Positions 1-12,595 of a stretch of DNA of 64,000 nt are shown here, in pieces. Source of the stretch: Otis tarda (Eukaryota > Chordata > Aves > Otidiformes > Otididae); NCBI GenBank assembly GCA_026413225.1, contig CM048553.1, positions 16,306,501 to 16,370,500 of the forward strand. Direction: 5' to 3'. The notes below the pieces were generated by a model. The model was not told the DNA's origin. It did not search any database and was given only the letters and a program-made list of their open reading frames with translations. Numbering within the stretch: the first letter of the stretch is position 1; each line of letters opens with the position of its first letter. Position numbers and translations under genes: made by a program.

Positions 1-3000
1 CTCAGGTGAATATTAACTCTATCCTAGCCAGAACCAGGACATAGCTCAGACCTGAGCATTGTGTAAATTCAGCAACATGCACAAGACAGTCAAAATCCCA
101 GGCCAACAGATCTGGGTGGTGAGCTCCAGCAGAAGCAGAGAAAGTCGCACACGGAGCTGTGCTGGCACCATCAGTAGCTGAACACTGCCTGGAATGGTGG
201 GCTGCAGGCAAGGACCACGCAGGAGCGGGGTCAGTGACTGTGCCCCGCCAACACCCAGCAATGGGTGGAGGAGTGGTACAGTGTCTGCCCGTGGGCATGA
301 GAGTGGGCAGCTTTCTCCCTCAGGCAGGATGAGGCTGGTTGGTGCCCACAGGGACCTGTGATGCTTCCCCTGTGCTTGGGGCTCACAAGCACCCAGAAGA
401 ATTTGCACCTAAGAGATCTTTTCCTTCCAGGTAAAAAAATGCAGCCAATAGTGAAGGGTGACTTCTCAATGTACACATTTCACATTTAACTGTTTTTCAA
501 AGGCTCATAACTAATTTTTCCCAGCCCTGTTACTGCTTCCTGTCACCTTCCCTTCCTTCTTCCCAATCCTCTGAAAGTTTCTCCTGACTTCACAGCAGAT
601 TGAAGCGGCCAGCTCCAGCGCCTGCTCCGTGGTCACCCAGAGGCGTGTGGGGCCAGGGCTGAGCAAAGAGCTCCGGCTCAGCTGAGCTGCATGGAGCTGG
701 CTCAGGCCTGGGATGCAGCTTATCTGCCAACAGAGAAGCCACCCATGGATAATGGAAAGTGACTGTAGCAATGGAACGTGTTACAAAACTTCTATTGACT
801 TCATGGGAGCCAGCCTGCAGAAATGACTGTGTACTTACACTAGGGAAGTAATCTGGGACAGTAAATTAATCTCAGCAGTCTTAGCTTCAGGGGTTCTTGA
901 AGCTATTTTGTGCAGTTTTGGTTTGCACAGATTTGTTTCCTATTAAATTCATAAGGACAGAGCCAAACTTCTCTCGAACTGCTGAGCTGGGCTTTGTTTT
1001 GGGATTTTCAGAAAAACAGACAGAGCCAGAGTTTTGTCTGACTCCCACCTGGAGGCAGAAATTGGTCCACGTCTAATGAAAGGCTTGTGACTCTCTGCAA
1101 ACTTGAGTCAAACTTGGCCTGGGATCCATATCTGTGTCCACCTGGGTTCATGTCTCATTACAGAAGACCCACTCAGCTGCAGCTCAGGGGTAGAACAAGT
1201 CAAGCTTTGTGTATGGGCTGGACCACCTGTGATATCGGTTGAGTCAAAACGCAAAAACAATAGCCATAATCACAGCAAATAGTGGAAATTCTGTTTTCCT
1301 CTTTAATAAGAGATGTGCGATACTCAGGGGAGAAAGAGGAGTATGTCTACTTGGTGTAGGGAACACATATTTACTCATTTTACTTTTTGCAGTTAAAAAT
1401 GGGCCCAGCCCAAGCATCTCCAGGGAAGATCAGGTTTGTGTCCAAACCCATGTTAGTATTCCATTTTTGAATGCCAGTGGAACATAAAACAATGTTTTTC
1501 TTTCAAAGGTGAATTTCCAGCTGTGGTGCTGTGAGGAACAACTCTGTGGCGAGCGAGAGAAGAGAGAGGAAATCTCTCGAGTTGCTGTGGATTATCATGC
1601 AGCGCAGGGAGGAAGCGGATGAATGCTCTCTTTTTAAAGGTGCTTGGGCACTGGGGAAAAGGCTTCCCCTCTACGGGTGCAGGGGCTGTCTTGACTGCAG
1701 CATTAGCTGGGCTGCTTCTTAAGAGTTGCCCCTCACCTCCTTCCTGCCTACCCACACAAACCTCCAGTCCGACCGGGAATATGGGCTGGGCTAGAGAGAA
1801 GACGCTGCTCTCCCTCTATCCTGCCCGCTGCAATGAGAGCACATCCTCTTCAGCTCACTGACTGGCAGGAGATGCTTGTAGACCTGCCAGTGGCACCGGT
1901 GGGGAGCACAGCCACAGTAGGGACACCATCACTTAGGTGGGATGCTGCTGGGGCAGCTTCAAGCTGCTTGAGATATTTCTGCGCTGGAGCTGAAGCTTGG
2001 TGGACACAGCTCTACCAGCAAGGGCCAGCAAAGGTGGTGGCACCACCGCCACAGGGACCGGGGTCATTGCCACTTGTGCGAGCGTATGGGAAGCGAGCCC
2101 ACGCAGTTGGAGATCTCTCTTCCTCTGCCCCAATTCACCTTTTGGGGTCACTGAGAGCCCCCCAGCTTTCAGGAGCGCAGCTGTTGAGTGACCTGACAAA
2201 GAAACAACAAGTTCTTTACACCTGTTACATATTTTTATAGGCACTAGAACTTTGTGACAGGAGAGAGGGAAGGTTGTACCTCCTAAGAGACCAAGAAGTG
2301 AAGGACATGCTTCTATATCATCACTGGTAGTGGTGGAAGATGGCCACAAGAAGAGTCCTCACTTGCTACATACCAGCCCTGTAACTTGTAGAGGACACAA
2401 AACGCACTCTGCTGAAACTCCTGTTTGCTTTCACTTGAGAACCTGCAGCAAGGCAAACATCACTCTGTCAGGTCTGCTCTTGCCTCGGTACAGGCAAAAG
2501 TTTTACTGCTTGTAGAATTAAGTACAAATTTTGGACTGTTTTTCTTAAAGTAGTCTTTTCCCCTCCTATTTTCTCAGCCGTGCTTAGGATGATGCTGCCG
2601 GTCGGATATGCACACTGCAACAAGCACGAAGGTTTGTAACCTTCTGCGAGCTGAGACGCTTTATTTTCCCTTCAAAGGTTCCCACAGCTGATGGTCGGTG
2701 GCTTCCCCTCTGTATTCCTGTGCCAGTGAGTCATTTCCCTGTCTACCTTCTGCCTACACAGAGTCCAGGTGCTAACGGGGATGGTGAGCATGAAACCAAA
2801 GCGATTTGCTGAATCAAGACTACATTAAAGTATTTTCTTTTTGTTGACTTTTTCAAAGATTTGCCAACTCTTTTTTCTTTTTTTCCTCTCTCTCTTACTG
2901 TAATGCCTCATCACATCTACAAATGAGCTCAGTCTGCAGATCGCATTTTGTATTTGTTTTCCATTGATGGCCAGGCGAAAGAGCTGCTTTCAAATAGACT

Positions 3001-3730
3001 TTTTTCCCTTCTCTCCAGTGGGACTGATTGATGTCAGCTGGGGACCAGGAGGACCAAAGGCAAACTGCTGCAGGGAAGAGAGGGAAGGCACTCATTTAAT
3101 CAGGGCTACGAAGCGGTAATCGAAAGGGAACATTGTGAAGTCTGTGCACTTAAATGGAAGATCCAAAGGAACCGTGACAGTAAGGTCCAAACTTGAATAC
3201 TTCAGTACAGCTACATCAAAGCCTTAGTTTGGACTAGGAGACAACTTTCAAAGCCAGTGTCCCAGTTGTCCCCACTTACTGTGCTTCCTTTTGACTTGTG
3301 GAGCAGATCTGGAAGAGATGAATTTGATGCCTTTCAAAAACGTGCTCTGGGAGCCCACCTTGTGCATTCCACGTACAAACGCACATTCAGTCCACACCAC
3401 GCTTCAGTAGCACGTCATTCCCACGCAGCAGCTGCTGAGGGACCTGAACTTTAGGCTTAGAATAATAAAAAAATCAAACCTTCAACAGGAACAAAGGAAC
3501 AGTGGCCACTGGTCCACTGTGCATCACACACAAAAATTGTAATGATATTTGGGAATAAGATCATCTATGGCCAATAACTGTTTAGAAAAATGCTTGTGAA
3601 GTGACAGATCACTCATGAGAGAGTTATTAGTACAAACAGCTGTCTAAAAGATGCTGCATATGACACACTTAGACACATTTTTAACCCTTTCAGGCTCCCT
3701 GAAAAAATATATATTAATACCTATGTACTT
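1..3730. other. Unique sequence, no recognised gene
   Basis: I find no recognisable repeat family, RNA gene or known protein here. Several open frames of 60-140 codons occur on both strands (for example 1833-2240 plus and 1933-2349 minus). They overlap each other and match no family I know, so they look like chance frames in moderately GC-rich DNA. One minus-strand stretch at 2899-3067 is flanked by good splice sites and is listed separately. Confidence 0.5.
2899..3067 (-). CDS. Weak candidate minus-strand exon, product unknown
   Basis: Read on the minus strand, a pyrimidine-rich tract ending ccctgcag (3075-3068) is followed by about 169 bases open in one frame. It ends at a donor-like GTAAGA (2898-2893). 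The encoded piece is hydrophilic with several Trp and Cys residues and belongs to no family I recognise. An open frame of this length with two good splice sites can arise by chance in a window this size, so this is only a candidate. It lies on the same strand as the candidate exons at 10877-10932 and 11111-11134 and could belong with them, but no phase link can be shown. Confidence 0.18.
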
Positions 3731-3734
3731 TTAC

Positions 3735-3762
3735 ATATATACACACACACACACACACACAT
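3735..3762. repeat. (AC)n microsatellite
   Basis: A short TATA run leads into ten uninterrupted AC units (3741-3760), followed by an AT-rich tail. It is an ordinary dinucleotide microsatellite and likely polymorphic. It is flanked by AT-rich unique sequence with no gene signal. Confidence 0.95.
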
Positions 3763-4944
3763 AAAATAATCTCCCTGTATGTGTTGTGATTTTACACACA
3801 GTGGATCTATTCTTCAATCATGCTAAATTCTGTAAGGGAATACATAGGTTCTTTAACACGTTGTTTTGTCCCAGTTCTTCCTTTGTATACAGAAACTCTG
3901 TAAAATTACTGATGTATAACCTGAAAGCAAATAAATCTTAATATCTGAAACATAAACTTTGCTGCTGCTGCTATATATTGCTCTACAGGACACAAGGATC
4001 ATGAAAAGCAGTTATAGTAGTGAAAGCTTAATTATTCATTACTAATTACTGGTTGAAATAAATTAAATGTCAAGGGCATCTGTAGTAAAAAATGACATCA
4101 TGTATGATATAATTAAATACACAAAACTATGTTTAAATAGCTGCAAGTGTCTGGCTAAACCAAATCAACCCAAAAATTCAAAGACAATATTGACAAAGGC
4201 CCTTACATCACACTGTTGTGAATAGAAGTTCATCATAGAAATCATATTACTTTTAATAATGAATTTTCTGATGGGTTAAGTTTTACTTTGTATTTCTATG
4301 ATTATTCATTTTTATTTCTATGGTAATAAAAGTCAATGAGAATATTACATTGAACAGTTGGCATATTTGAGGGCAGGGGGATAAAAATGAGTTGATCAAT
4401 GTATGATATCACCTGGTTATATAGACATAGCTAGAAGTTACCTGAAGGCTCTGGGAAGCACTATCTAAATCTGTAGTGTGACTGCTACCAAGCTACCAAA
4501 TTTTGTGTCTTCAGCAATTTTGACCTCATGTGATCACACCAAAGTGTCTTAAATTGGACGTTCTTGATGTTAGCATGGTATGAATATGTTCACGCACTCT
4601 GACCAAGGCATACAAAACCCTGCAGCAGAGCAAGAATTTGCAGTGGCTCCAGGGATAAGTCTGATGATCAGCTGAAGTTTCTCCCTTCCTGCAGCTCCAG
4701 AGAATCTCAGTGTTGCTCTTGCCAACAACTCTGACCCTCGGTTTCAGGATGAAGCAGACATCACCAACATTAAAAGAGGAACTTACAGAGTATAAACGCT
4801 GACAGAGACCAAACAGGAGCAGCATGAGTGGTTACCGTAATAAAAATCCCTAAAAGAAGTGTCGTAACTCTACATTATTTAATACCACAAACCTTATAGG
4901 ACCCATTGACACATTTAATTTTCAGTATCAGGTGCTTTCAGCTG
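3763..4944. other. AT-rich unique sequence, nothing recognised
   Basis: The stretch is AT-rich, with no recognised repeat or gene. A 99-codon minus-strand open frame at 4526-4825 has no match I know. Its own surroundings lack a convincing start or splice context. Confidence 0.45.
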
Positions 4945-6310
4945 ATTTGGCCGAGGTTGCCGTGGCAGAAAGACGGCAGTGCCGGCGTGTCCGGCGGCAC
5001 TCGGGAGCAGGCTGGCTGCCGGAGATCTTTGTTCCTTTGTTCCTCCCAGCCCCGCTTCCCTGTCCAGACCAACCTCCGTGCAGCCTGGTTGTGGCTTTGC
5101 TTTTTTCTTTTCCCTCCTTGCTCACCTGCAGTCTCTGTTCATATTGTTTTATGGTACTTTAGACAACGGGTTTTAACAGCTAAACATAAAAGCCACTGAG
5201 AGCATAAACAGGAAACTTGTGTTTAGGTGGGAGTGCCCAGGAATTTTACACTGCTGACCACAGAGGCCATGGGAGAAAGGAAATAGGAAAAACACTGTAA
5301 ATACCTGGGTGACTAATGACTTGTGCTGCTCATCTGGCTTTTCAGAACATGAAAAGTTCAGCCTCTTCCAGGCAAAAGAGCACAGGGCAGACACTGTTTC
5401 TCATGACGATACTCTCCATGCCCCTCTGCTGCCTTTTTCCCTGCTCTACTCCCACCATGGAAAGCGCCTTGTTCCTATAAAGTCACATAAACCCGCAAAA
5501 AACGGTCACTCAGCCCTCGAGGCTGCGCGCATTGATGGCAGAGGGAGGGAGCGTGACACGCGAGGATGCGTGCCCACTCTCCGCATTCGCATCGCCTAAG
5601 AGGATTTAGATGAAAGAAAACAAATTTGCACCCCTCTGTTTTGTGCTGAGGCAGCAGCTGGAGTTTGGGGGCAGCGTGCGTCTTTGTCCAGCCTTCCATC
5701 GCCGGCTCCCGAAAGGATTGCCATTGTTCCTGAGGGGCCTCCACGGGGCCGCTCCCGCGCCTGCTCCCTTTTATCACCAGCCCCATGGCTTGCGAGAGGT
5801 TTTGTCTTTTGCTGACGGTAGCAGATTTGGCTGATCAGCATCTCCCATGCAACGGCCCTGGGGCGGGATTTCCAAGTTGGCCATCTGCACAGAGGGGACT
5901 GGCAGAGCGGGGCGTTTCGGCGGCCTGACAATTCCCCTCCCAGGAACGGCGCTGGTGAAACCACGACATCTGGTCACCTTCACTGGGAGCGCCGGGTCTG
6001 ATTTAACTCAAAAGCTGGGACGGTTTCTCACATTGAGATTGTGACCTGGCAGAGATGGGGTGAAAGCAGACGAGGATGCTCCCTGAGTGTCACATTTCTA
6101 GGGGGGGTGCAGTAGCCCCTTGGGAGGGCACCAAGGCCAGGCCCTTCAGCTGGGGCGAGGGCCGTGAGCGCAGCACCCCAGGCACTGCAGGGGCCCACCG
6201 GTAGCTCTGGCCGATGCACGCCCAGCTCCGGAGGAGCACGGCCCGCAGGGTTAGTGCCGCAGGCTGGGCAGGGCAGGGCACTGTGGGCTCCGACGGCAGG
6301 ATGGAGGGAG
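4945..6310. promoter_or_regulatory. Patchy CpG-rich region
   Basis: CpG dinucleotides cluster in blocks at about 4955-5030, 5515-5600, 5740-5765, 5880-6000 and 6150-6290, in a window where CpG is otherwise rare. Between the blocks the sequence is ordinary. It could be a weak or tissue-specific CpG island, an eroded promoter, or a GC-rich enhancer. No protein with a known family is encoded; the many overlapping open frames are what GC-rich DNA produces by chance. I see no TATA box or clear first-exon donor to settle the direction. It is weaker and more broken up than the island at 37.1-37.9 kb. Confidence 0.4.
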
Positions 6311-8770
6311 GCCCTTTGGGGTCCCTTATTCAGTCCTTGCTGCTTCTATCTCCCACAGTGCAAAATCTGACACAGAATAACTAGTCTGCTCTTCATCAAG
6401 CTCCCGTACAAAAACCAATAACCTGTTAGTGGTCCTGATGTGCTTGGGCTGCTTCAGAGAAGGACCAGCACGATCAGGGGTGGGGGTCCTGATTCAGCAG
6501 CTGCTCTTTCTGAAATCAAGTGTGTTAATAATCAGGAGTGGGATTTCACTCATGGAAAGTTAAGCACATCTATAAGTATTTCTCTGAATCCAGACTGGGG
6601 TTTCACCCATAAAGAACTTGATGTTTGATTGCTGAAGTGATACGACACCTATAGCGATGTTTGGCAGGGAGCTGCGGAAGACGGCATTGCCAGTGTCCAG
6701 GCGTGGTCACTTCCAGATTGTGCAAACACCGACGTTGTATTGATACAGATGCATGTATACACTTGTATACATATGTTCCTTGCATGTATACTTGTATCTG
6801 TCGGTTACATAGATACAGGTGTAGATACAAATTACTCAGTCTACGATAACATAGTGATCATATCATGTTTTCCTATGCAGTTACAAAAATATATAGGGAA
6901 GGTTTCTGTGATCACAGAACAGGAAGCCAAACATCTACAATTGGACTCCTTCATTTTTCTATGAATATTGTCGTGATGAAAGATGCTGGGCTCTGAAGTC
7001 TCCTCTTTTCCTAAGGACAAGCATGGACCAAGACCACTGCAGTACAAGTTGATCAACACTGTTTCCACCTCGATCTGAGAGGACCCACTCAGACTGTCTT
7101 CTCAGCAGGCAGTGCCTCACCCAAAGCAAGCCCACAACCTCACCGCTGTTAAAGGAAATCGCTAAATGCTTGTCAGTCAGGTGAAAAACGACATTGCTAA
7201 GTGACAGCCCAATGCAAAAGTCACAGAGGGATGTAGCGGTAGCAGTGTTGCAATGGTGAAGTTTTAGCTCCCTGCCCCAGCTCGCACAACGCGGGTGCCT
7301 TGCTTTCCTTGCGCGTCTCCGGGAGGGGATCGCAGTGCTCAGAAGCCAGCAAAGCACGCACGGCACCGCCTGCGCTGGCCCGCGAGAGACACGCTGCATG
7401 GCTAATTCAGGGTGGGAAGGACGTTGCTCCTTCCACTCAGCTGAGTCCCTAAGCCAGTTCTCACATCAGCCCTGAAGCTGTGTCCAGAAGACTGCAGTGG
7501 CCAAAGCACTTCTCAGGGTTTTACTTCTAAATCCCTTCTCCTGCATAATACTGAAAAGGGGCTCCGTCTCAAGACTCTCCTCGGTTAAATACCCGAGCTG
7601 CCAAGCTACAGATTTCAGGGATTCCTTTTGAAACTCTTCCACTTCGTACAAAGCGATTAAATATTCATTGGCACAGGGACTAGGAGCCGGCCTGCTGGAT
7701 GAGAACCCCCACCCTAAGCCGCAAAGCCCTTTTCACTCCCATCCTCTGAATATTTAATCGGCTCATACAAAGCGGAGCAGCTTCAGCGGGGGAGACTGGG
7801 AGGGACCCGGGCAGTGAGACCCCCTGAGCGCGGTACACAGCAGAGGGACCTGAATTCAGGCCCCTGCTCCAAAGAAGGCAGATGAAGGGTTTAAGCATTC
7901 GGCTCAGCACGGCTGCGAGCGTGTTAGCGATTCACGATGCAGGATGTGACACTTCCTTTCTCTCCTTTCCCCCACCCTGTCTTTCATGCTGGTTAGATGT
8001 GGTTTAACCACCTCAGGGTCCAGCAGGAAGGCAGGATGAGGAATGCTTCGTTTGTGTCCTGAAAACTGTTACAAAATGAATGGATGAAAATTTGATGAGA
8101 AGTTTTTCAGCCATTCAAGCACCTCTCTTAATAATTCAGATGTTTGATTTTCTTCTTCAGTATGCAGTAGGGATTAATGCACTTTGGAGATGATATAGAA
8201 ACTTTAGTTTTCAGAAAAGAAGAAAAGCCTCAGATTTTGAAACAAAAATCCCACACAGGAGTACAACACTATTATATGAGCTGCTATCCTCCCGATTCTC
8301 TTAACTGGTGACTGGCACAGGCTTCGCACTGAAATTTCAGCATAGAGCGATCTTCTGCAGCCAACATCTAATAAACAAAGTTCACAGCGGAAATGCTGAC
8401 AGGCTGTGATCAAAGCAGCACCCTCAGGTGTTGCTGTGATATACTGCTTGCTTACTAAAACACAGCAGTTCAAACAGCCCGGCTGTATTTAATTGGGATA
8501 TACAGTATTTCCAGCTCGGAGTGCTCAACACCAAAGAGGGCATTTCTTAGATCTTTCATTCTGCCATTGTTCTGCTATTTGCTCAGAAAAAAAAAGACAT
8601 TTAGGATACCAAGTTTTGGCAGAACAAGGACTCTAGGACTATCCATAGCATCACTGTGAGCTTTACAGGAGTCTGCCCTGTGAGCCCTCATCCGCTGTTT
8701 CCACTCAGTAGACCATTCTCTCCTCTTCACAGCTGCATGGAGCAGCTCTTCCCCAGTGGTGGCTGAACAC
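6311..8770. other. Unique sequence with a GTATAC-rich patch
   Basis: No gene is recognised. At 6740-6835 the words GTATAC, GATACA and GCATGTATAC recur in direct and inverted order, giving a short structured patch. Minor CpG-containing stretches occur at 7260-7400 and 7680-7920. A 146-codon minus-strand frame (6959-7399) has no family resemblance that I can see. Confidence 0.45.
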
Positions 8771-9040
8771 AGAATCATAGAATCATTTAGGTTGGAAAAG
8801 ACCCTTAAGATCATTGAGTTCAACTGCAAACCTAACACTGCCAAGTCCACCACTAAACCATGTTCCTAAGTGCCACATCTACAAGTCTTTTAAATACCTC
8901 CAGGGATGGTAACTCAATTACCTCCCTGGGCAGCCTGTTCCAATGCTTAATATCTAGTTCAGCGAAGAAATTTTTCCTACTGTCCAATGTAAAGCTCCCC
9001 TGGCACAACTTGAGGCCATTTCCTCTCGTCCTATCACTTA
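8771..9040 (-). mobile_element. CR1 LINE, 5'-truncated 3' end
   Basis: The left end (agaatcatagaatcattta) is the reverse complement of the terminal repeat that closes avian CR1 elements, so the element is on the minus strand with its 3' end at 8771. The rest follows the usual CR1 3' region: the block for the short 3' untranslated part, then the segment around 8945-9040 that ends in tgaggccatttcctctcgtc. The copy is strongly 5'-truncated, as most CR1 copies are, and carries no complete domain. It is moderately diverged. Confidence 0.95.
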
Positions 9041-10870
9041 GATCTTTTCTTCAGTCACATCAATTGCATATGTAAAGAACTAACAGTACACCATAGTGTA
9101 GTTTTGGTGTCTTTAAAGTATTACAATAGAGAAGGAGAAAACCATCCAGATGATGAATTCTTGGAATTACCAACACAGGCTCTGCCAGCCACCATTCAGG
9201 ACTTGCTAGCTTCTGTAGCAGTGCTTGGCTCCAAACTCAAAGTCCACAACTCATTCTCTGAAATTCAGATGTGTGTCTAAAACTTTGGCCTTGCTTGACC
9301 ATTGGAGATACAAGCTATGTCTCAGGGAGGCCAGCTGAGTCTGAACTGCTCTAACCCTCAACCTGGGGTTAGAGCTGAGAGATTTCTTTAGGGACATTTC
9401 TTTCAAGAGACCCCTGCAGCAGTTAGGGAGAATGGAAGGGAAGTCTTTCAGGCAATAGGATCTGCTCCCATTTCAGGGAAGGCATGGGAAACCTTTCCTG
9501 CTAAGTGCTACATACTAAACCTGGTGCATCCAGGTTTGGGGTGAAGCCAACTCATTTGGAGTATGGTCGTCTCTACTCTCAACACCATGTCCTTGGATGC
9601 TGCACATGGAGCAGGGTTTATAAGATGGGTAGAGCACAATCTAAATGTAGGACTGTGGATCAGCACCATTTTCTCCACACTCTTTTACCATTGGGTCAGG
9701 GTGGGAGACAGGCTTTGAGACCTGAAAGGAAAGTCTTGGGGAAGATGACAGTGATGATGCATGACGGAAGTGTTAGAGAGATAAAAGGACTTCTTAAGAA
9801 AGAACATTTGTTCCTTGCCCAGTTCTCCCACAACATCCACCACAGTCCCAGATCCTGGATCTCAGACTCAGTCTTCTTAATTGAGCAGTCCAGACCCCAA
9901 CACTGCCATCTGCTTCCATCTTTAGTCAGTGAATTCCCATTCCTAATCAGTTTCTACTTCTTGGTCCCACTATATATTTGTGGTTTTCCTTTAGTCAAGT
10001 TTTGGCCTCCTTTCCAGTTGTTCTGAAGAATTCCTTGTTTACACTGCCTGGATGCCAGCAAGGACGTTTCGGAAAGCTGTTATCCCAGACTTTTACCTGG
10101 AACAACCATTACTGGAGAAATCCACTTTCTTTGACTTTGGATGGAGTACATTCAGCCTGGGGCAAATGTACTCAAAGTGTGGTTTTATAATAGGAAATAT
10201 TGGGCAGCTTCATATTATGCACTATTAGCCCCCCCTACTAAAAATATTTCCTTATGTGTAGCAGAGAGCTTTATGCAAACTAGCATTTGCACATGTAGTC
10301 ACTATTTCCTAGTGTGCAATAGCTCAGTAATTTTGACTTTTTCAAAATTACCAACTGCAACAAGACAACATCAATGGAATAATCCCTTGATGAATTTATT
10401 TTTTTAAATAAAAGCTTGCTTTGAATTATGTTAAAGAAAAATACATTTTTTAAATCAACTAATTTCCGTTTAATTACATGGATATTAGTTAAAAACAGCT
10501 GAATGGACTTTTTATTTTTTAATTGTGAAAATTCTCTCCCAGGCTGAAATCTTCTATGCCAAGTTTCTGTGCCGAGCACATTTTTACGGTCTAGTTATAA
10601 ACCCTAGAAAAACAACGTTTATAGGAAATGTTGACACAACCTTAACTAAAGTGGTGCTAGCCGACACCTCTATATTTTCAATTTGGGGATTTCTACTGGG
10701 AAAATATAAACGCTAATGCAGTAAAGCAAGCCAACTACAATAAAAACCCTCATAGTCTTCCTGTTCACCCCATGAAGACCTACTTCAAAAAGCACCAACT
10801 CAGACTGGAGATGAGTTGAAGTTAACTGCATTCCTCTGAGGGTACTAAAAATTACCTGAAGGTAGTTCAG
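9041..10870. other. Unique sequence, no recognised gene
   Basis: No repeat or gene is recognised. The longest open frame outside the CpG island lies here (9505-10026 plus, 173 codons). Its translation has no domain, signal peptide or family pattern that I can recognise. Its C-terminal third is hydrophobic because the DNA is T-rich. I treat it as a probable chance frame. From about 10200 to 10620 the sequence is AT-rich. Confidence 0.45.
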
Positions 10871-10876
10871 TCTTAC

Positions 10877-10932
10877 CGTTACTTGTGAGACTTCACTTTG
10901 GTCCAAGCCACGTGAATATCCATCAAAAAATC
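10877..10932 (-). CDS. Candidate internal coding exon, product unknown
   Basis: On the minus strand a textbook acceptor (cattttcttttcag) is followed by 56 bases open in one frame, then the donor ACG|GTAAGA (10876-10871). The frame entered with two bases completing a codon encodes FFDGYSRGLDQSEVSQVT and ends in phase 0. The base needed to complete the first codon is supplied by the candidate exon at 11111-11134, which ends in phase 1. Joined, the split codon would encode Gly. The intron between them would be 178 bases, a plausible avian size. I do not recognise the protein. This is the best internal-exon candidate in the window, but it is inferred from sequence alone. Confidence 0.4.
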
Positions 10933-11110
10933 CTGAAAAGAAAATGAGAATGTGCATAAGCTTAAAAAAGGGTGCTAGTCCATTTATATCCTTTCTAGCA
11001 CAACATAAAAAGAGGAAAATAGACTTTATAGATTCTAGTGAAACAAATGTAAGTACACACAGGGGAAAAATACAAAGACGGAAAGTGCAAAGTGAAGTTA
11101 GCTTTCCTAC

Positions 11111-11134
11111 CTGCAACTTTTAAGTCTGGCTTGC
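11111..11134 (-). CDS. Candidate 24-base micro-exon, product unknown
   Basis: Minus-strand sequence: a branch-point-like attaat and the acceptor ccattttag precede 24 bases that encode KPDLKVA in one frame. They end with a single G before the donor GTAGGA (11110-11105 on the minus strand). The phase fits the next candidate exon at 10877-10932, whose first two bases complete the codon. The acceptor is weaker than that of its neighbour and the piece is very short. The frame is also open further upstream, so the real exon could be longer or absent. The case rests mainly on the phase match. Confidence 0.22.
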
Positions 11135-11329
11135 CTAAAATGGATTAATAAAGGATGGGCCGGGCCCTCTGCTTAGCTTTCTTTTTAAAGGTGTTTGCAC
11201 GGACTCATGAGCCAAGCAAGACAGGATGATTGTCAGGACAGCTTCTGAGTCTTGGCAAAAGAGATCTGAAAGTCTTGAGTGGCTGATCCTGCCTCAAGAA
11301 TGAAAACTGATCACAATAGTGATATACTG

Positions 11330-12595
11330 GCAGTGATATATGGTGAGATAGTGTTGGAGGGAGGGTGTAGGAAAAGGTGGTAATCTCAGAACGTAAATAT
11401 GAAATTCAGAATGAAAAAGAAATTATATTGTTTAAGGGCAAATTGTGCTGAACCAGTCTGCTTTCTGTGATGAGATGTCTGGCTCTCTACACGAGGTGAG
11501 TACAATGGATGGCATTTACCTTGATTTTAGCAAGATTTTGAAGATTATTTCCCAGAGCATCCTTGTAGCTGAAGTAGGGAGATATGGACTGGATGGTTGG
11601 ACTTGAAGATGTGCGGGAAACTGGCTGAATCATCAGGCTCAAAGGATAGCAGCCAATGGTTCACAGTCTAACTGGTAACCAGTTGAGTGGTTTTCTGGAT
11701 TTCACAGTGGGGCTGATACTGTTTAATGTCTCCCTTAGTTACTTAGACAATTATCTATAATGCACTCTCAGCAAATTCGCAGATGATATCAAATTGGGGA
11801 GAGTGGTCAATATGCTGGAGGGCAGAGCTGCCATTAAGGACCTTGACAAGCTGGAGAAATGCGCCATGAGGAAACTCTTGAAGTTCAACAAAGGGAGACG
11901 CAAGTCCCCCACCTGGGCTGAATTAACCCCTTGCAACAGAACAGGCTGAAGTCGGCTGCCTTGGTGGTGACTCACCAAGAAAGGAGCTGGCAGTCCTGGT
12001 GAACATATTGAACATGTCAGTAGTGTGCCATGTGGCAACAAAGGTCCATCTGCATACTGGGCTAAAGCCAGCAGATCAAAGAAAGTGACTATTCTCCTCC
12101 CTTTGAGACTCATGAGACCTTGTACGAAATAATGTGTCCAATTTGGGGTCCCCTGACACAAGAGAGACATTGATAAATGGTAGAGGGTCCAGAAAGCCAG
12201 CAAGATGCTCAAGGGGCTGGAGCACAAGTCACAAAAGGTAAGGCTGAGAGAATTGGCTTTGCTGAGCCTGGGGAAGAGAAGGAGGAATGTTACTGTTGTC
12301 TTTAATTACCTAAGGAGTGGTTGTAGATGGAGCTGACTCTTCTTGAAGCTGCACAACAGAAAGATAAGAGGTAAGACAAACATCAGAATGGGAAATTCCA
12401 ATTGGACATAGGGGAAAAAAAAATCCTAGTGAGAATAGTTGAAGAGTGGCCAGGTTGCCCAGTGAGGCTGTGATAACTCTGTGCTTAGAAATACTCAAAA
12501 CTCAGCCAGACAAGTTAACCCTGTTTTGAAGAGCAGATTGGACAAGGTGGCCTCCAGAAGACCTTTTCAACCTGAATGGTTCTGTTTCTATTTGC
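11330..12595 (+). mobile_element. Old CR1 LINE: reverse transcriptase to 3' end
   Basis: Plus-strand CR1 relic. From about 11440 the text matches the CR1 ORF2 reverse transcriptase, including a recognisable stretch for the YLDFSK segment near 11515. The catalytic FADD box is intact at 11776-11787, followed by IKLG. The C-terminal part of ORF2 follows (about 11820-12290), then the 3' untranslated part, closing near 12591 with ttctgtttcta, a decayed form of the CR1 terminal repeat. Stops and frameshifts are spread throughout, so it is dead and old. The exact left limit is uncertain; 11330-11440 is only weakly similar. Confidence 0.88.

Noticed and set aside
9505..10026. 173-codon plus-strand open frame
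   Set aside because: No recognisable domain, and the hydrophobic end reflects T-rich DNA. No promoter or splice context supports it. Long chance frames are expected in 64 kb.
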